64,000 bases of DNA from Prorocentrum cordatum. Its lineage: Eukaryota > Sar > Dinophyceae > Prorocentrales > Prorocentraceae. The stretch lies in assembly GCA_963575745.1 (NCBI GenBank), contig CAUYUJ010014171.1, positions 1,616,005 to 1,680,004 of the forward strand, written 5' to 3'. This document shows, in pieces, positions 42,004 through 52,210 of the stretch (the first letter of the stretch is position 1; the number at the start of each line of letters is the position of its first letter). Position numbers and translations under genes: made by a program. Below the pieces are notes generated by a model. That model ran no database searches. It was given only the letters and a program-made list of their open reading frames with translations, and was not told the DNA's origin.

Positions 42004-42831
42004 GTGTTCCGCCAGATGGCTCGCCGCCGACCGTCGACGTGGATGAGCTTCAAGAGCCAACTCTCGGCGGACAAGAAGCTGACGGTCTCCCAAGAAGAGC
42101 TCCTAGCCTTCAAGGAGGAGGATATCGACAAGCTCACCTCAAGCTGGATGAAAGAATGGTGTGAGCGCGGAGACGACTTCGCCTTAGGAGGATACGTGGA
42201 GAGGTTGGAGCGTAGGAAGGCGAAGCTAGCCCAGGTCCGCAGACAGGACTACGAGGAGACCCCCACGACTCAGAAGGATGCCATTGACGGGATCAGGAAG
42301 TTGGCCAAGGAGTGGGGACAGAACCAGATGCGAAGCTTTGCCAAGTTCCGCAAGAGCGTCGGGGAGAACCAAGGAGCCAAGCTCTGGAGAGCCTTGCGCG
42401 AGACAGGCGTCAAAGTGTATGGGAGTCACCAGAGGAAAGTTCACAGATTACGACGTCTAGGCGATGACCATCCTCATGCGATCCGCTTCGGTCGCGGTGT
42501 CGCACTCGGTTTGGCGCACCTCGCGAAGATCAAGACTTCGGTCGACGCCCCAGGAATGCTGGAGGCGGGTGAGTCCGCCGCCGAGAATGCGATGGACGAG
42601 TATGCCGGAAGAGCCGTCAGAGACGCGCCCCTGGATGCATGTAAGGACGACGCGAAGCTGGCGAGGGAGATCCTGAGCGCAGATCGGATGAGAGGAAGTG
42701 GTATCAGTGTAGGCTCAGGGGAGGATTCCCCCGAAGGGTTCGACGTCGAGACGTCAGAGAAGCAGAAGGCGGAAGGGCTTCTGGAAGCGGAAGCCGCAGG
42801 TGCGAGCTCAGCAGCCGCACCCTTGCGGTAG
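42004..42831 (+). CDS. Unknown helical ORF, basic
   Basis: 275 codons, rich in charged helices: WMSFKSQLSADKKLTVSQ, EELLAFKEEDIDKLTSSW, GYVERLERRKAKLAQVRR, IRKLAKEWGQNQMRSFAK, FRKSVGENQGAKLWRALR, then HAIRFGRGVALGLAHLAK and an acidic/Ala-rich tail. A gag-like or capsid-like scaffold is possible given the retroelement setting, but this is inference. No zinc knuckle (CX2CX4HX4C) is seen. Confidence 0.45.
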   Translation: MFRQMARRRPSTWMSFKSQLSADKKLTVSQEELLAFKEEDIDKLTSSWMKEWCERGDDFALGGYVERLERRKAKLAQVRRQDYEETPTTQKDAIDGIRKLAKEWGQNQMRSFAKFRKSVGENQGAKLWRALRETGVKVYGSHQRKVHRLRRLGDDHPHAIRFGRGVALGLAHLAKIKTSVDAPGMLEAGESAAENAMDEYAGRAVRDAPLDACKDDAKLAREILSADRMRGSGISVGSGEDSPEGFDVETSEKQKAEGLLEAEAAGASSAAAPLR

Positions 42832-43072
42832 ACACCGCGGGAGGAACCAGCGCCGAGCCAGCCTCGGCCACCTCCTCTCGCAGGCTTCGGAGCCAATCGG
42901 CCGGTGGTAGAGTTGAGCCCAGAAGTGAAGGAGTTGATGGAAGAAGTGCTTGACAAAGCCAAAGCCGACCTCCGCCAGCAAGTCGAGGAGGGCCGGCGGT
43001 TGCGGCCGGAGGTTCGCGAAGGAGGAGTCGATGGGCGAATGAGTTCGCGAGCTGAATTACTACTTCCACACG

Positions 43073-44050
43073 ATGCTGGAACTCCTGCCGGGCGGAGAAG
43101 ACATGCCCTCGTCAGGCGGGAGCGAAGACTCTTCGGGCGGTGGCCCCGGAGGAGAAAATAAGAATTGGAGTAAGAAGTCAGCGAAAGTCTTCATGATGCA
43201 GACCGTCTTGCGGACTATCGGACCGATGAGGCCGGACGAACGCAGACATTTTCTCGAGTCGAACGGTGTTGAGAAGGTGCTGAAGGATTCGTTAGCGATC
43301 GTCATCGCCCAGTGCAAGAGGAACTGCGGAGAAAGGAAGACCGGCTACCTGCTCCAGGCCGTGACGAGTGGGACTGGAGCAGGGCCCATCCTCGACGGAG
43401 GGATTGCCGTGGCTTTCGCCAGGATGAGCCGACCCCAAGGGCGGCAGACGGCGGACGAGCGAGGGATCAGTGCTGACCAGCCCTCGGAAATGGAGGGAGC
43501 CTTCCGTCGAGCCGAGGAACGAAGTTTTCGCCAAGACCCCGAGTTCGGTACATTCCGAAATACTCTGGCGAGATGCGTCGATGAAGCCAAGGTCTGGCCT
43601 ATGGTGGAAACGGAGACCCCGGACGAGGAGAGAAAGATTCCAGAGGCGGAACCAGCCCCGGAGGCGGTTCCAGCTCCGGCTGATGCGGGAGCCGCAGACG
43701 CGGTGATGGCGCCAGCAGCTCCGGAAGCAGAACGAGAGACTGGAGATCCTACCGCCGCCGGAGATACGAGCGCGCGCGTGTCCAGGTTCACGAGGACTGC
43801 CGAAGCAGCCCAGGGCGCAGCGGAGGCTGCGGAGACCAGCGGGACCGGAGTGGTCGGTCGAGCTACCGCGCGGAGCTCGTGGTTGGGGCAGAGCCTGAAC
43901 CGCCAAGGTGGAGTCCGGCCTTCAGTTCGCGCAGAATGCGATAAGCTGCTCCGCTGGAGGAAGCAGCAGCTGGTGGAACATGCCAGAGAAGAGGCCGACC
44001 GCCGTGCGGCTGATGAGGAAGCCAAGAACACGAGGTTGAGGCAGGCCTGA
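43073..44050 (+). CDS. Unknown ORF, helical with Ala/Glu/Pro-rich linker
   Basis: The first 190 residues look folded (KVFMMQTVLRTIGPMRPD, RRHFLESNGVEKVLKDSL, AIVIAQCKRNCGERKTGY, RQDPEFGTFRNTLARCVD, AKVWPMVETETPDEE). An Ala/Glu/Pro linker and a basic coiled-coil-like end (LLRWRKQQLVEHAREEAD) follow. It is followed in the same orientation by the ORF at 44222. Possibly a structural protein of the retroelement block. Confidence 0.45.
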   Translation: MLELLPGGEDMPSSGGSEDSSGGGPGGENKNWSKKSAKVFMMQTVLRTIGPMRPDERRHFLESNGVEKVLKDSLAIVIAQCKRNCGERKTGYLLQAVTSGTGAGPILDGGIAVAFARMSRPQGRQTADERGISADQPSEMEGAFRRAEERSFRQDPEFGTFRNTLARCVDEAKVWPMVETETPDEERKIPEAEPAPEAVPAPADAGAADAVMAPAAPEAERETGDPTAAGDTSARVSRFTRTAEAAQGAAEAAETSGTGVVGRATARSSWLGQSLNRQGGVRPSVRAECDKLLRWRKQQLVEHAREEADRRAADEEAKNTRLRQA

Positions 44051-44221
44051 GCACAGGCTGCGAAGAACACGGCATCGGCTGTTTGGGCGGGAAAAGGTAG
44101 AGCTGCGCCGGCGAAGACAGACGCAGACGAGCGGATGCCGGATGCCGAGCCCGCGAGGGCGGATGTTGGAGATTAAGGAGCTCCATCGACGAAGAAGAGG
44201 GCGAGAAAGGCTGAAGGAGCG

Positions 44222-45346
44222 GTGGGGTCGGCGTCTGCTGCCCCTGCCGTCGGAGGCAGCGGCAATGAGCCGACGGCTATCGTCGGCCTCAGTACGGAGT
44301 CGGAAGGAGAAAAAGAAGTAGTGCGTTCGTCTCCGACCGAGATGCCAGTGGCGACCCAAGCTCTTTCGCCTACGTCGCCGGCCGAGGAGCCCGCCCCGAC
44401 AGAAGTGCCGTCGGCGCCGACTGGCGAGCCCGAAGAGCAAGGCACCCCGGGCACCCCGGGTGGGGGAGGACCGCGGTCAGAGCGAACGGAAGAGCCGGCC
44501 GTCGCCCAGGAGGAGGGCCGAGCCCAAGGGCCGGCAGGACACGGCGAGGCCCAGGAGCGCCCTGTGGCCGAGCCTCAGGGCAAGCCAGTCGGCATCGAGA
44601 CGGTGGACGAGCAGATCGCGGCATTGGATGAAGTGACAAAGCAAGGAGTCCGGGACACTTTCCGAGACCATTGGATCAGGGAAGCTCTAGTCCGGCTCTA
44701 TGACGTGACGCAGAAGAAAGAAGCAGGCCAAGGTGGCGAAAGTGGCAGCAGTGGAAGGCGGAGCCAGATCGGGGAAGGATGTCGCGGACCTAAGCCCGGG
44801 AGGCCAGTGTGCCGGCCGAACAAGGTCGTCTCAGGATCTGCCATCCTCGTAGCCGCCGCAGCGGCGGACCACAGCCAGCTGGACCCTGTGAGCCTTGCTC
44901 GGCTAAAAGCAGAGGACCCGACGGGAACCGGAGTGGCCGCTGATGCAGATAGGGTCCGACTGTGCGCTGCCGCTATTGCTCGATACCAATACGAGAAGCG
45001 GACTACTGTCAATCGCCGGCTGGAGTTTCTTAAATCCGAGCCGGCACTCCAGTATTTGGAAGTCCAGAAGGGGCTGGATCGCCTCGAGCGGATTGAGCCG
45101 TGGCCGGGAGCGTCGCTGGAAGACCTGAAGCTTATCTGCGGGATGCTGGATTACGCTGAAGATCACGTCAATATCCGAGAGAGTGCCTGGAGAGAAGCAG
45201 TCGCCAAGGCTGGTGCGAAGTACTCAGACGGGAAGAAGGAAGAGTTAGACGACTTGGATTATGCCCATACGGACCCTCCGGACGGGACGGACTTCAAGCG
45301 GGTCGTCGGGATGCCGTATATCCGCCGACCCCTTGTGGGTCTCTAG
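44222..45346 (+). CDS. Unknown ORF ending the retroelement block
   Basis: The N-terminal third is Pro/Glu/Ala-rich. Then folded-looking sequence: IETVDEQIAALDEVTKQG, VRDTFRDHWIREALVRLY, GSAILVAAAAADHSQLDP, ADRVRLCAAAIARYQYEK, LEFLKSEPALQYLEVQKG, LKLICGMLDYAEDHVNIR, and a stop TAG at 45344-45346. The inverted terminus of the next element begins only 39 bases later. No known domain. Confidence 0.5.
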   Translation: MGSASAAPAVGGSGNEPTAIVGLSTESEGEKEVVRSSPTEMPVATQALSPTSPAEEPAPTEVPSAPTGEPEEQGTPGTPGGGGPRSERTEEPAVAQEEGRAQGPAGHGEAQERPVAEPQGKPVGIETVDEQIAALDEVTKQGVRDTFRDHWIREALVRLYDVTQKKEAGQGGESGSSGRRSQIGEGCRGPKPGRPVCRPNKVVSGSAILVAAAAADHSQLDPVSLARLKAEDPTGTGVAADADRVRLCAAAIARYQYEKRTTVNRRLEFLKSEPALQYLEVQKGLDRLERIEPWPGASLEDLKLICGMLDYAEDHVNIRESAWREAVAKAGAKYSDGKKEELDDLDYAHTDPPDGTDFKRVVGMPYIRRPLVGL

Positions 45347-45384
45347 GCGTGTGAGATTGTTCCCCCCCCATAACCCCCCCCCAG

Positions 45385-45640
45385 CTTGGATGGCCGCGGC
45401 GGTTGCTGAGTACTTAACATACTTACTACGCTAAGTTAAGTACTTAGTAAGTAGTTAGCGGACTTAGCCAAGTACTTACTCAGTCATTACTAAGTGGCCC
45501 ACTTAGTAATGACTTAGTAAGTACTTAGCTATCCACTTATAACCAGTTAGCTAAGTGCTTAGCGCACTTAGCTAACCACTTATAACCACTTATAGCTAGT
45601 TTGCTAAGTAGGTTATAAGTGACTTAGCGGTTACATTGCA
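45385..45640. repeat. Left inverted terminus and ACTTAGTAAGT subterminal array
   Basis: After the 26-bp terminal repeat come many overlapping copies of ACTTAGTAAGT, CTAAGTACTTA, AACCACTTATA and GTTAGCTAAGT in both orientations, which also makes short local palindromes. Subterminal repeat arrays of this kind are transposase-binding regions in several DNA transposon families. Confidence 0.85.
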
Positions 45641-46283
45641 CTTATCCAAGGGCCATGCACAGGGAAAAAAGGTAAATCCACGTCTTGAAAGAGCTGAGTT
45701 TGTTCGTTGAGCGCTGCAGCGCTACAAATTTTGCATTTTGATTCGGAGTCGGTGTCCTGGATTTTTGCTTTAAATATGAGAAGCGCTGCAGCGCTGCCTT
45801 CGGATTTATATGAACATGAAGCGCTGCGTGCGCTGAATATGAAGCGCTGCAGCGCTGAATGTTGAGTTAAATGCATGTTTTCTAGTTGCACGTTGTTCGG
45901 ATCTTCATTTTCGCCCAGCTCCGTTTGCAAGGAATTTGAATGCACATGTCAATTATGTTTTGTTGTATTCGTTGTTTTTCAATGGTCGCATTGAGCGCTG
46001 CAGCGCTCCAAATTTGATAGCACGTATGTTACTTTGCGCTGCAGCGCAAAAAAATGGTTGTCGTCGTGATGTCGCATCGCGCTGCAGCGCGTGCGCGCTC
46101 GTGCTTCATGGGCCTCGGGCTGCAGCCCAGATCAACATTTTTGCTCGCAAGTTGCATGTCCATGCAAGTCGATGTTCACGCGCACGCCGCGCGACAGCTT
46201 GTCTCAAGCTGCGGCCGCGCGCCGCATCCGCCGTCGCGCCCGCGGGCTCGCACGTTGCATTCGGCGCTATATATAGCGCTGGC

Positions 46284-49178
46284 ATGGCGCTGCAGGCGCG
46301 TCAGGAGGAGCAGATCTTGCAGTACATCGAGGAAAGCAATTCCTCGGGGAGGTTGGCATCGGGGTGGGATCAACTGAAGGAGTTCCTGCTGGCGGAGGGG
46401 CTAGCGTATTACCAGCAGGTCCCACCGAACCAGATGGGCATCGACATTCGGAACCGCAGCGGTTCGTTAGTGAACCCTGCGCGGGCTCGCAATGTAGGCG
46501 CGAAGATTTGCGCCCAGGGCTTCGTCTTGGCCAAGACGGCTGCAGCCACTGCCTTCGAGGCCCCGCAGGGGGCGCAGTTGGAAGAGACCGCGATGGCGAA
46601 CGACCGCCTTTCGCGGCTCAGCGGGGGTCGGTGCCCCCCGCTGGACTCATTGCGGTATACGTCAGTGGGCGGCTCCCACACGAACGTCTTCCTCCGCTGC
46701 GTGCTGGCCAAGGCGCCGACCACAGTGAAGGCGCTGGCAGACTCTCGGGACAACATCGACTCCGAAAAGCTGTGCGCGTTGCATCCGCAACTTGCGACGG
46801 CAGTCAAAAAGGGCCTGACGTGGTTGATCATCAAGCACGCGGTGGCCAAAGTGAAGGGCCTCAAGAACTTCGTGCAGAGGGCTTTGAACGCCGACGTCAG
46901 GGAGGCGGTTCACGAGACCGAGATCATTCGGTCAGGCTGCAGCCTATCCCCACTATAGTATATAGCGGTATGTAGTAAGGACCAGGATGATGCACGAGGA
47001 GGGTGATGAGTGGGAGTGCGTTGGGGAGGAGGTGAGAACGAGGAGCAGGAGCATTATATCTTACCGTGCTGCAGCACTTGATCGGCTCGGCGCTTGCTGC
47101 AGGCAGGTGGGCGGATGCTCTTGGCACACAGCCTCGCTGAGGGTTCCAGCAAGCCCGATTGGCGCGACATCGCCGAGCAAGCGGGCCACGCGAACCCACC
47201 TTGCAAGGCGTGGATCGCTGACTTGTGCAAGTTTGTTGAGCTCGGGCCACAAAACGGAGAACTTCTCCGTGAAATAGATGAAGCCCTCAAGACCTTCACG
47301 AATGTGGACGTCTCGGGGCAAACTTTGATGTGCGGCTCTGAATTTTGGCGCAAGTTGAATTCGATTAAATGGGGGAAGCACCAGGAGTCGTACCCGTATG
47401 TCGTAGCGGCGCTCGTGAAGGCCAACTATTCAGGCGAGCACGTGGTGGATAGCATGTGCAGGACCATCCATAAGCTTGTCGGCGCCCCCTTGTAGTGACA
47501 TGCGCTGCAGCGCATCTATGCATTGCGCTGCATTGTTAGAACTGCGTACCCACCCCTCCCCCCTCCCCACACACACACCGTTACATTGCTTTATTCCCAG
47601 ACGCAATCGCTGGAGCGATGGGCGGATCAAGGCAAACGAGATCGTCCACGTCGCGTCCCGCAAGGCGGACGTGGCTGCGGCCGACAACCTCATGGCCGAC
47701 GCAAGGTCGCTCGTGAAGAGGTTGGATATCGGAGCGGAGCAGGGCTTCTTGCACATCGCTAAGTTGGATGTCCGCTGTGCCATGCACCTGGTGAAGAAGC
47801 GAGCGCCAGGAGACCGCACTTTCGGATGCGTGGCAGATATAGCACAGGTATCTTCTCATGCCACCTTTCGTGTGCTCCTTGTTTCCCTCCCTCCCTGCTT
47901 TTCGCCATTCAATGTCGCTGCAGCGACCCTCCAGAGAGGTCTTCCTCCATGAGCTCGGGGAGCCAGCCCAGCTGCAGATGAAGAGCTTGGGGATCGAGTT
48001 CGGCAAGGCGGTGCAGACCGACAAGCAAGGCGATGGCGCACCCGAGTTCCCAGCAGGCGCCGATGCAGACGCGCCGCGCGCGGCAGCGTCGTCGGCCGCT
48101 GAGTTGAAGAGCAACGTCTTCCGCATGCGGCGTGCAGGGTTCGACGTGGGGAAACACATCGTCCAGAAGAAGGAGGTGGATGACGTCTTCGAGGTGCTCT
48201 CCATCTCGGAAAATGGGATCACCGCTCAGAAGAAGTTGCACGACGACCTGGTGGGCGAAGGGATCTCCATTGCGTGGCTGCAGCCACCCCGCCGCCCGTG
48301 GGGGGCAGGGAGGGGGGAGGAGGAGGTAGTAACTGCGATATTGTATTTCCTGTACTTAAGTTGCAATGGGTTGGTCGATGCGCTGCAGCGCACGGAGCAG
48401 TTAGCCGAGCGGGCGGATTGAAGTAAACATATTGCTCGAGAATTACAAGTTGACGTCCAAGGTGCAAGAGCAGTTGTCGTTCACGAAGGAGCACTTGCCG
48501 CCAGCCCACGAGGGTTGGGCGATGGACGCGTTCAAGGGGGCATGCAACATGGCGCTGCGGCAGCGCTGAAGTCCCAGGCGAACATTTTGCACTTGGAGAT
48601 CCTGCAGGACCCACCTGCCGCGCGCTGCAAGCGAGCGTTCAAAGTTGGTGAGCTCGTCAGACTTGTGCCTCCGCAGTCGTCCGCGCCCCCTCCGACGACG
48701 CCGCGCTGCAGCGCTGCGCTGAGCACGAGGTAGCGAGGATTTCGGGGCACGTCAGGCCGTAGCGACGAGGTCAGTGATGTTACCGACTGCGCGCCATGTA
48801 GCTCGACGCGGTGGGAGTGGTCGCATGTCGGCCTCGTCCACGCGGGTCAGCACGGGCTGCGTTGCGGAGAGCATCTCGTTGGGGAAGGTTGGCCTCTACG
48901 AGTTCTTCGTGGGCCCGCATTTCGCAAGGCCCCCCGCTGAGGGGTCGCGGGGCCCCGACGCCTTTGTCAGCCCCTTCTGGGTGGTGGCAAAGTCCGACTC
49001 AGAGCCCAACGTGGAGCTCCGAAAGGAGACCGTGACGTTCGGGACAGGCGTCAGCAAGGTGCAGGTGGGGGTGCCCCAGATGCATAACACTTGCGCCCTG
49101 TCCGCGGGCGACTTCCTGGTGGTGAAGCCGTGGCCGCGGCTGCAGCCGCGGCCAGCCAAGATGCTCAGGACGGCCTGA
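46284..49178 (+). CDS. Multi-exon gene A of the TIR element, unknown function
   Basis: Start ATG 46284 (MALQARQEEQILQYIEES), just downstream of a palindrome AGCGCTATATATAGCGCT that contains a TATA-like core. Exons read by eye: 46284-46930; about 47103-47491 (MLLAHSLAEGSSKPDWRD, DWRDIAEQAGHANPPCKA); 47601-47847 (NEIVHVASRKADVAAADN); 47939-48273 (VFLHELGEPAQLQMKSLG, RAGFDVGKHIVQKKEVDD); about 48425-48640; and about 48800-49178 (VGLYEFFVGPHFARPP). Exon 1 has SVGGSHTNVFLRCVLAKA and KKGLTWLIIKHAVAKVKG. Exons 2-3 and 3-4 join in phase. Several introns start or end at a GCTGCAGC palindrome. It reads as a member of a dinoflagellate multicopy family whose function I do not know. Confidence 0.6.
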
Positions 49179-49672
49179 GCTGGCGATATAGAGGGACCAC
49201 GCGGGAGGATGAGGCAGGAGGGAGGGGTGATGCGGAGGAGGAGGAGGAGGCAGGGCAAGGTTTGGCATCGGGAGGAGGATGAGGGGGCTTAAGGAGCGGC
49301 GAGCGCACATGACGGCACCGAGCGTGGCCCTCCGATTGGTGTAAACAGTGTGCGGGTTGGTGCGAAGTGCGATACTTGCCGCGGCGCTGCAGCGCGCGGA
49401 ACGATTCGTTGCGCCAGCATCGTCGCTGCAGCGACTGTACAATATTGGTGCTGACATCAGCCTTTCCCACAGACATGCCGCTGCAGCGGCTTCGTCATCA
49501 CTGTTGTGCTCGATGTGATCGTTGCTCTTCGCTTCATCTTTCACATGCGCTGCAGCGCACCTCATCATGAGCACCTCGTCCGCGCACATGTTGCCTCATC
49601 ACTCCATCGCAGCAATTTTGGCGCTGAAGTGCGACCGCGCTCGGGCTGCAGCCTCGGCGCGCCGCGCGCGCG

Positions 49673-50437
49673 ATGACGACGATCAAGCGCGACTGCGTCG
49701 TGTTGCACGACAACCGTACGGGGCGCGAGCTGGTCACGGCCGTCGAGGTCATCGGAGACCGCGAGTGTATCACCGTGACCACCGCAGGTTGGAGCAAGTG
49801 GGCGTGCGGCAAGGCTCAGGGCTTGCGAGGCACGATGTTCCTAACGTGGCTGAAAAATCAGCGCGCCGCGTCGTCGGGGCCAACGGCGCCGACGACGCTC
49901 TTCGCTGCAGCGGAGCCAGGCCGCCGCCCGACCACGCGGTCCGGCCGCGCCAGTCGCCAGGTTCCAGTGGACAAGTGCTTCAAGACAGTGCAGCTGCCGC
50001 CGTTTGGCGATACGGAGGCAACAGAGCTGCAGATTGTCATTCCCCCACCTCATAGGGGGGGGAGGGACAAGCTGCAGGTGGTGCTGCACGAGAAGGGCGT
50101 AGAGTACATCAAGGCCAAATTGCTTCAGGAGGCGGCGGAGGCGGCAGAGGCGAGCACGGTGCTGAAGCGCCCGCGGCGCCACGAGACCGATGTTCCTTGC
50201 GGCACCCGCATCTATTGGGTGCAGCGGCTCCAAGCTTGGCGGGCCGTCCGCACAGACTGCGGTTGCAGCAGGACGGCCTTGTTCCGCACAAACCGCGGCT
50301 GCAGCAAGGATGACGCTGAAGCGGCCGCGGCGAAGTGGTGCACCGCCGAACTCAAGGATTGCGAAGCGGATGAGCTCCAGGAGATGGAAGCGGAGGCGGA
50401 GGGCGATGCGGAGGAGGAGGAGGCCGACTCGGACTGA
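49673..50437 (+). CDS. Gene B of the TIR element, unknown, acidic C-terminus
   Basis: 254 residues in one exon from ATG 49673 to TGA 50435-50437: MTTIKRDCVVLHDNRTGR, VEVIGDRECITVTTAGWS, GLRGTMFLTWLKNQRAAS, FKTVQLPPFGDTEATELQ, GVEYIKAKLLQEAAEAA, CGTRIYWVQRLQAWRAVR, then an acidic tail (EMEAEAEGDAEEEEADSD). A partial GCTGCAGC palindrome lies inside the coding region. A basic middle with an acidic tail suggests a nuclear protein. No domain recognised. Confidence 0.6.
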   Translation: MTTIKRDCVVLHDNRTGRELVTAVEVIGDRECITVTTAGWSKWACGKAQGLRGTMFLTWLKNQRAASSGPTAPTTLFAAAEPGRRPTTRSGRASRQVPVDKCFKTVQLPPFGDTEATELQIVIPPPHRGGRDKLQVVLHEKGVEYIKAKLLQEAAEAAEASTVLKRPRRHETDVPCGTRIYWVQRLQAWRAVRTDCGCSRTALFRTNRGCSKDDAEAAAAKWCTAELKDCEADELQEMEAEAEGDAEEEEADSD

Positions 50438-50715
50438 GCTGCGGCGCGCTCGGTCGACCGCATCGCTGGGGCGTGCGATCACGGTCGGCAGTGCGATTGA
50501 GAATGGCAGCGAGGAGGACGAGCACGAGGACGAGGGCGAGGAGGAGAAGGAGGAGGAGGATTGGGATAATAATTGCGGATTGTTGGTGGATCCCCCCAAT
50601 GTTCGCTACTGTTGGTGTCATTGCGAATCGTTGGTATGATCAAGCGTGCTGCAGCACGACGACACTACGATCAAGTGCGCCTCTCACGCGTTGCCGCCGT
50701 CGATGTGTGACCTCA

Positions 50716-50850
50716 CAGCGCTGCAGCGCTGACTTACGTTTCGTGCGTTTGGAGTCCATCGTGCTGCAGCGCTGACTTACGTTCGGGTGTCTGGCGTGCC
50801 GATATCAGAGTTTTGCGTCGCGCTGCAGCGCTGACTTACATTTTGTGTGT
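50716..50850. repeat. Three direct repeats each containing a GCTGCAGC core
   Basis: The block GCTGCAGCGCTGACTTAC followed by GTTT/ATTT-type sequence and GTGTCTGGCGTG occurs at about 50719, 50763 and 50822. This is the one place where palindrome plus flank is duplicated as a unit, suggesting local tandem duplication. Confidence 0.75.
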
Positions 50851-50947
50851 CTGGCGTGTTGATGTAGCGCTTCGATCGCGCTTGCAGCCCGCATGTTCGC
50901 TTTATGTTATTGTGTGTGGTTCGCAGCCACCTGTGATCAGAACATCA

Positions 50948-51301
50948 ATGGCTGCCAACATGAATGCAGCGACGCCGCCATGGCGGCTTCCCTCGGAGCC
51001 AGTGCCGCCGCCGAAGGCGGAGTCCGCTGCATCGGATGCGACATATGCGGCTACCCCCCCTCCTCCGCCGCCGACGCCGCCACCACCGCCTCCGACGTCG
51101 ACGAGGACCGCGGCTGCAGCCGCCAGTGATGTGCCAGCCCCGCGCGCGGCTGCAGCCGCGCGCAAGCGCGATGCTGAGACCAAGGTTGGCATGTGGAAGC
51201 TTGTGTGCGACATGATTCGGGAAGCGCTTCAGCGCGGGGACCGCGGGACAGCGGTTGCGCTGGCAGTCCAATGCCACGTCGCGAAGAAGCCGCGGAAGTG
51301 A
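50948..51301 (+). CDS. Gene C of the TIR element, small Pro/Ala-rich protein
   Basis: 117 residues from ATG 50948 to TGA 51299-51301. The N-terminal two thirds is Pro/Ala/Thr low complexity. The end is a helical segment (ETKVGMWKLVCDMIREAL, QRGDRGTAVALAVQCHVA, KKPRK). The 22-base palindrome 51142-51163 lies in frame and encodes an RAAAAAR run. Probably a small nuclear protein or an exon. Function unknown. Confidence 0.5.
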   Translation: MAANMNAATPPWRLPSEPVPPPKAESAASDATYAATPPPPPPTPPPPPPTSTRTAAAAASDVPAPRAAAAARKRDAETKVGMWKLVCDMIREALQRGDRGTAVALAVQCHVAKKPRK

Positions 51302-51419
51302 CGGGCGCGCGGCGCGCGCGCGGTCAGTGCTGCAGCACCACTGTTTCAGTCGGAGACAGCATCGCGACGGCGGCGACGGCGACAGAGACAACGACGACGG
51401 CGTTAAAGACGACGTAATT

Positions 51420-51960
51420 CAGAGCAGTGCATGCAGGAGAAGAAGGTGGAGGGAGGATGATGATGAGGAGGAGGGTGATCAGGAGGACGACGACATTGAG
51501 GACGACGTTCTGGAACGCCCTCATTTTCACAGGTTCCCACCGCTCGCTGCCAGCACCTCGGAGCAGGGGAAGGGGGAGCAGGATGATGATGATGATGAGG
51601 AGGAGGAGGGGGAGGAGGAGAAGGAGGCCGGGGACGAGGAGCATGACGAGGAGGAGGAGGAGGAAGACAACCAGTTGACACCCATGCCCCGCCCCCCCGC
51701 TCCTTCTGCCTATTCCTGCCTCCGCATACTCCCTCTCCTCCTCCTCCTCCTCCTCCTCCTCCTCCTCCTCATCCTCCCTCTCATTATCCTACTCCTCCTT
51801 CTCCTCCTCCTTCTCCTCCTCCTCCCTCTCCTTCTCCTCCTCCTCATCCGTGTCCTCCTCCTCCTCCTCCTCCTTCTCCTGCCCCCCCTCCTTCCCCCCC
51901 CTCCTCCTCTCCCTCCAATCCTCCTCCTCCCCCTCATCCTCCTCCTCCTCCTATCCTGAG
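51420..51960. repeat. GGA-rich then CTC-rich low complexity
   Basis: GGAGGATGATGA-type repeats to about 51665 and CTCCTC repeats to 51955. ORFs are homopolymeric. No gene. Confidence 0.9.
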
Positions 51961-52210
51961 GGGGCAGCCCTAGGGAGGTCAATCCAGTCGTTGGCCTTCG
52001 GAGGTTCAATTGGGGGTGATGTTACTTTGCGGGGTGATGTTACTTTGGGGGGGTCAGTCGACTGGTTAGCAGGGGTCCATCGTCGTCAGCGTCGTCGCCA
52101 TCGTATTCGTCGTTGGCACCGCCGCTGTTTTTGTTCCGCGCAGCTGCAGCTGCAGCTTCGCGCGCTGCAGCGTCGCGCGCCCGCGCGCCCGAGTGCAGCT
52201 TCAGCTGCAG

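Larger units (their letters stand above)
27394..45346 (+). mobile_element. Degenerate plus-strand retroelement block (pol domains plus accessory domains)
   Basis: Nearly 18 kb of plus-strand coding-like sequence with, in order, RNase H, unknown ORFs, integrase, methyltransferase-like domain, reverse transcriptase, Cys-rich modules, KptA/Tpt1-like domain and more unknown ORFs. RT and RNase H resemble Ty3/gypsy-type enzymes. Integrase upstream of RT is the Ty1/copia-like order also seen in Gmr1-type elements. RNase H precedes integrase, so at least two copies are probably fused: the 3' part of one, then the 5' part of another. No LTR pair was found by eye. Frame breaks, internal TAG codons and a nested insertion show it is inactive as it stands. 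Confidence 0.75.

Noticed and set aside
27394-45346. LTR pair for the retroelement
   Set aside because: I found no long direct repeat at plausible positions by eye. The AT-rich gap at 30984-31375 has only short repeats. A self-alignment would settle this.
45411-45640. CRISPR-like array of short repeats
   Set aside because: The motifs overlap, vary in spacing and orientation, and have no spacer structure. The setting is eukaryotic. Treated as a subterminal transposon array.
49644-49653. Short GGCTGCAGCC and similar 10-base palindromes
   Set aside because: Ten bases with this composition are expected by chance in GC-rich DNA. Only copies of 12 bases or more were counted as family members.
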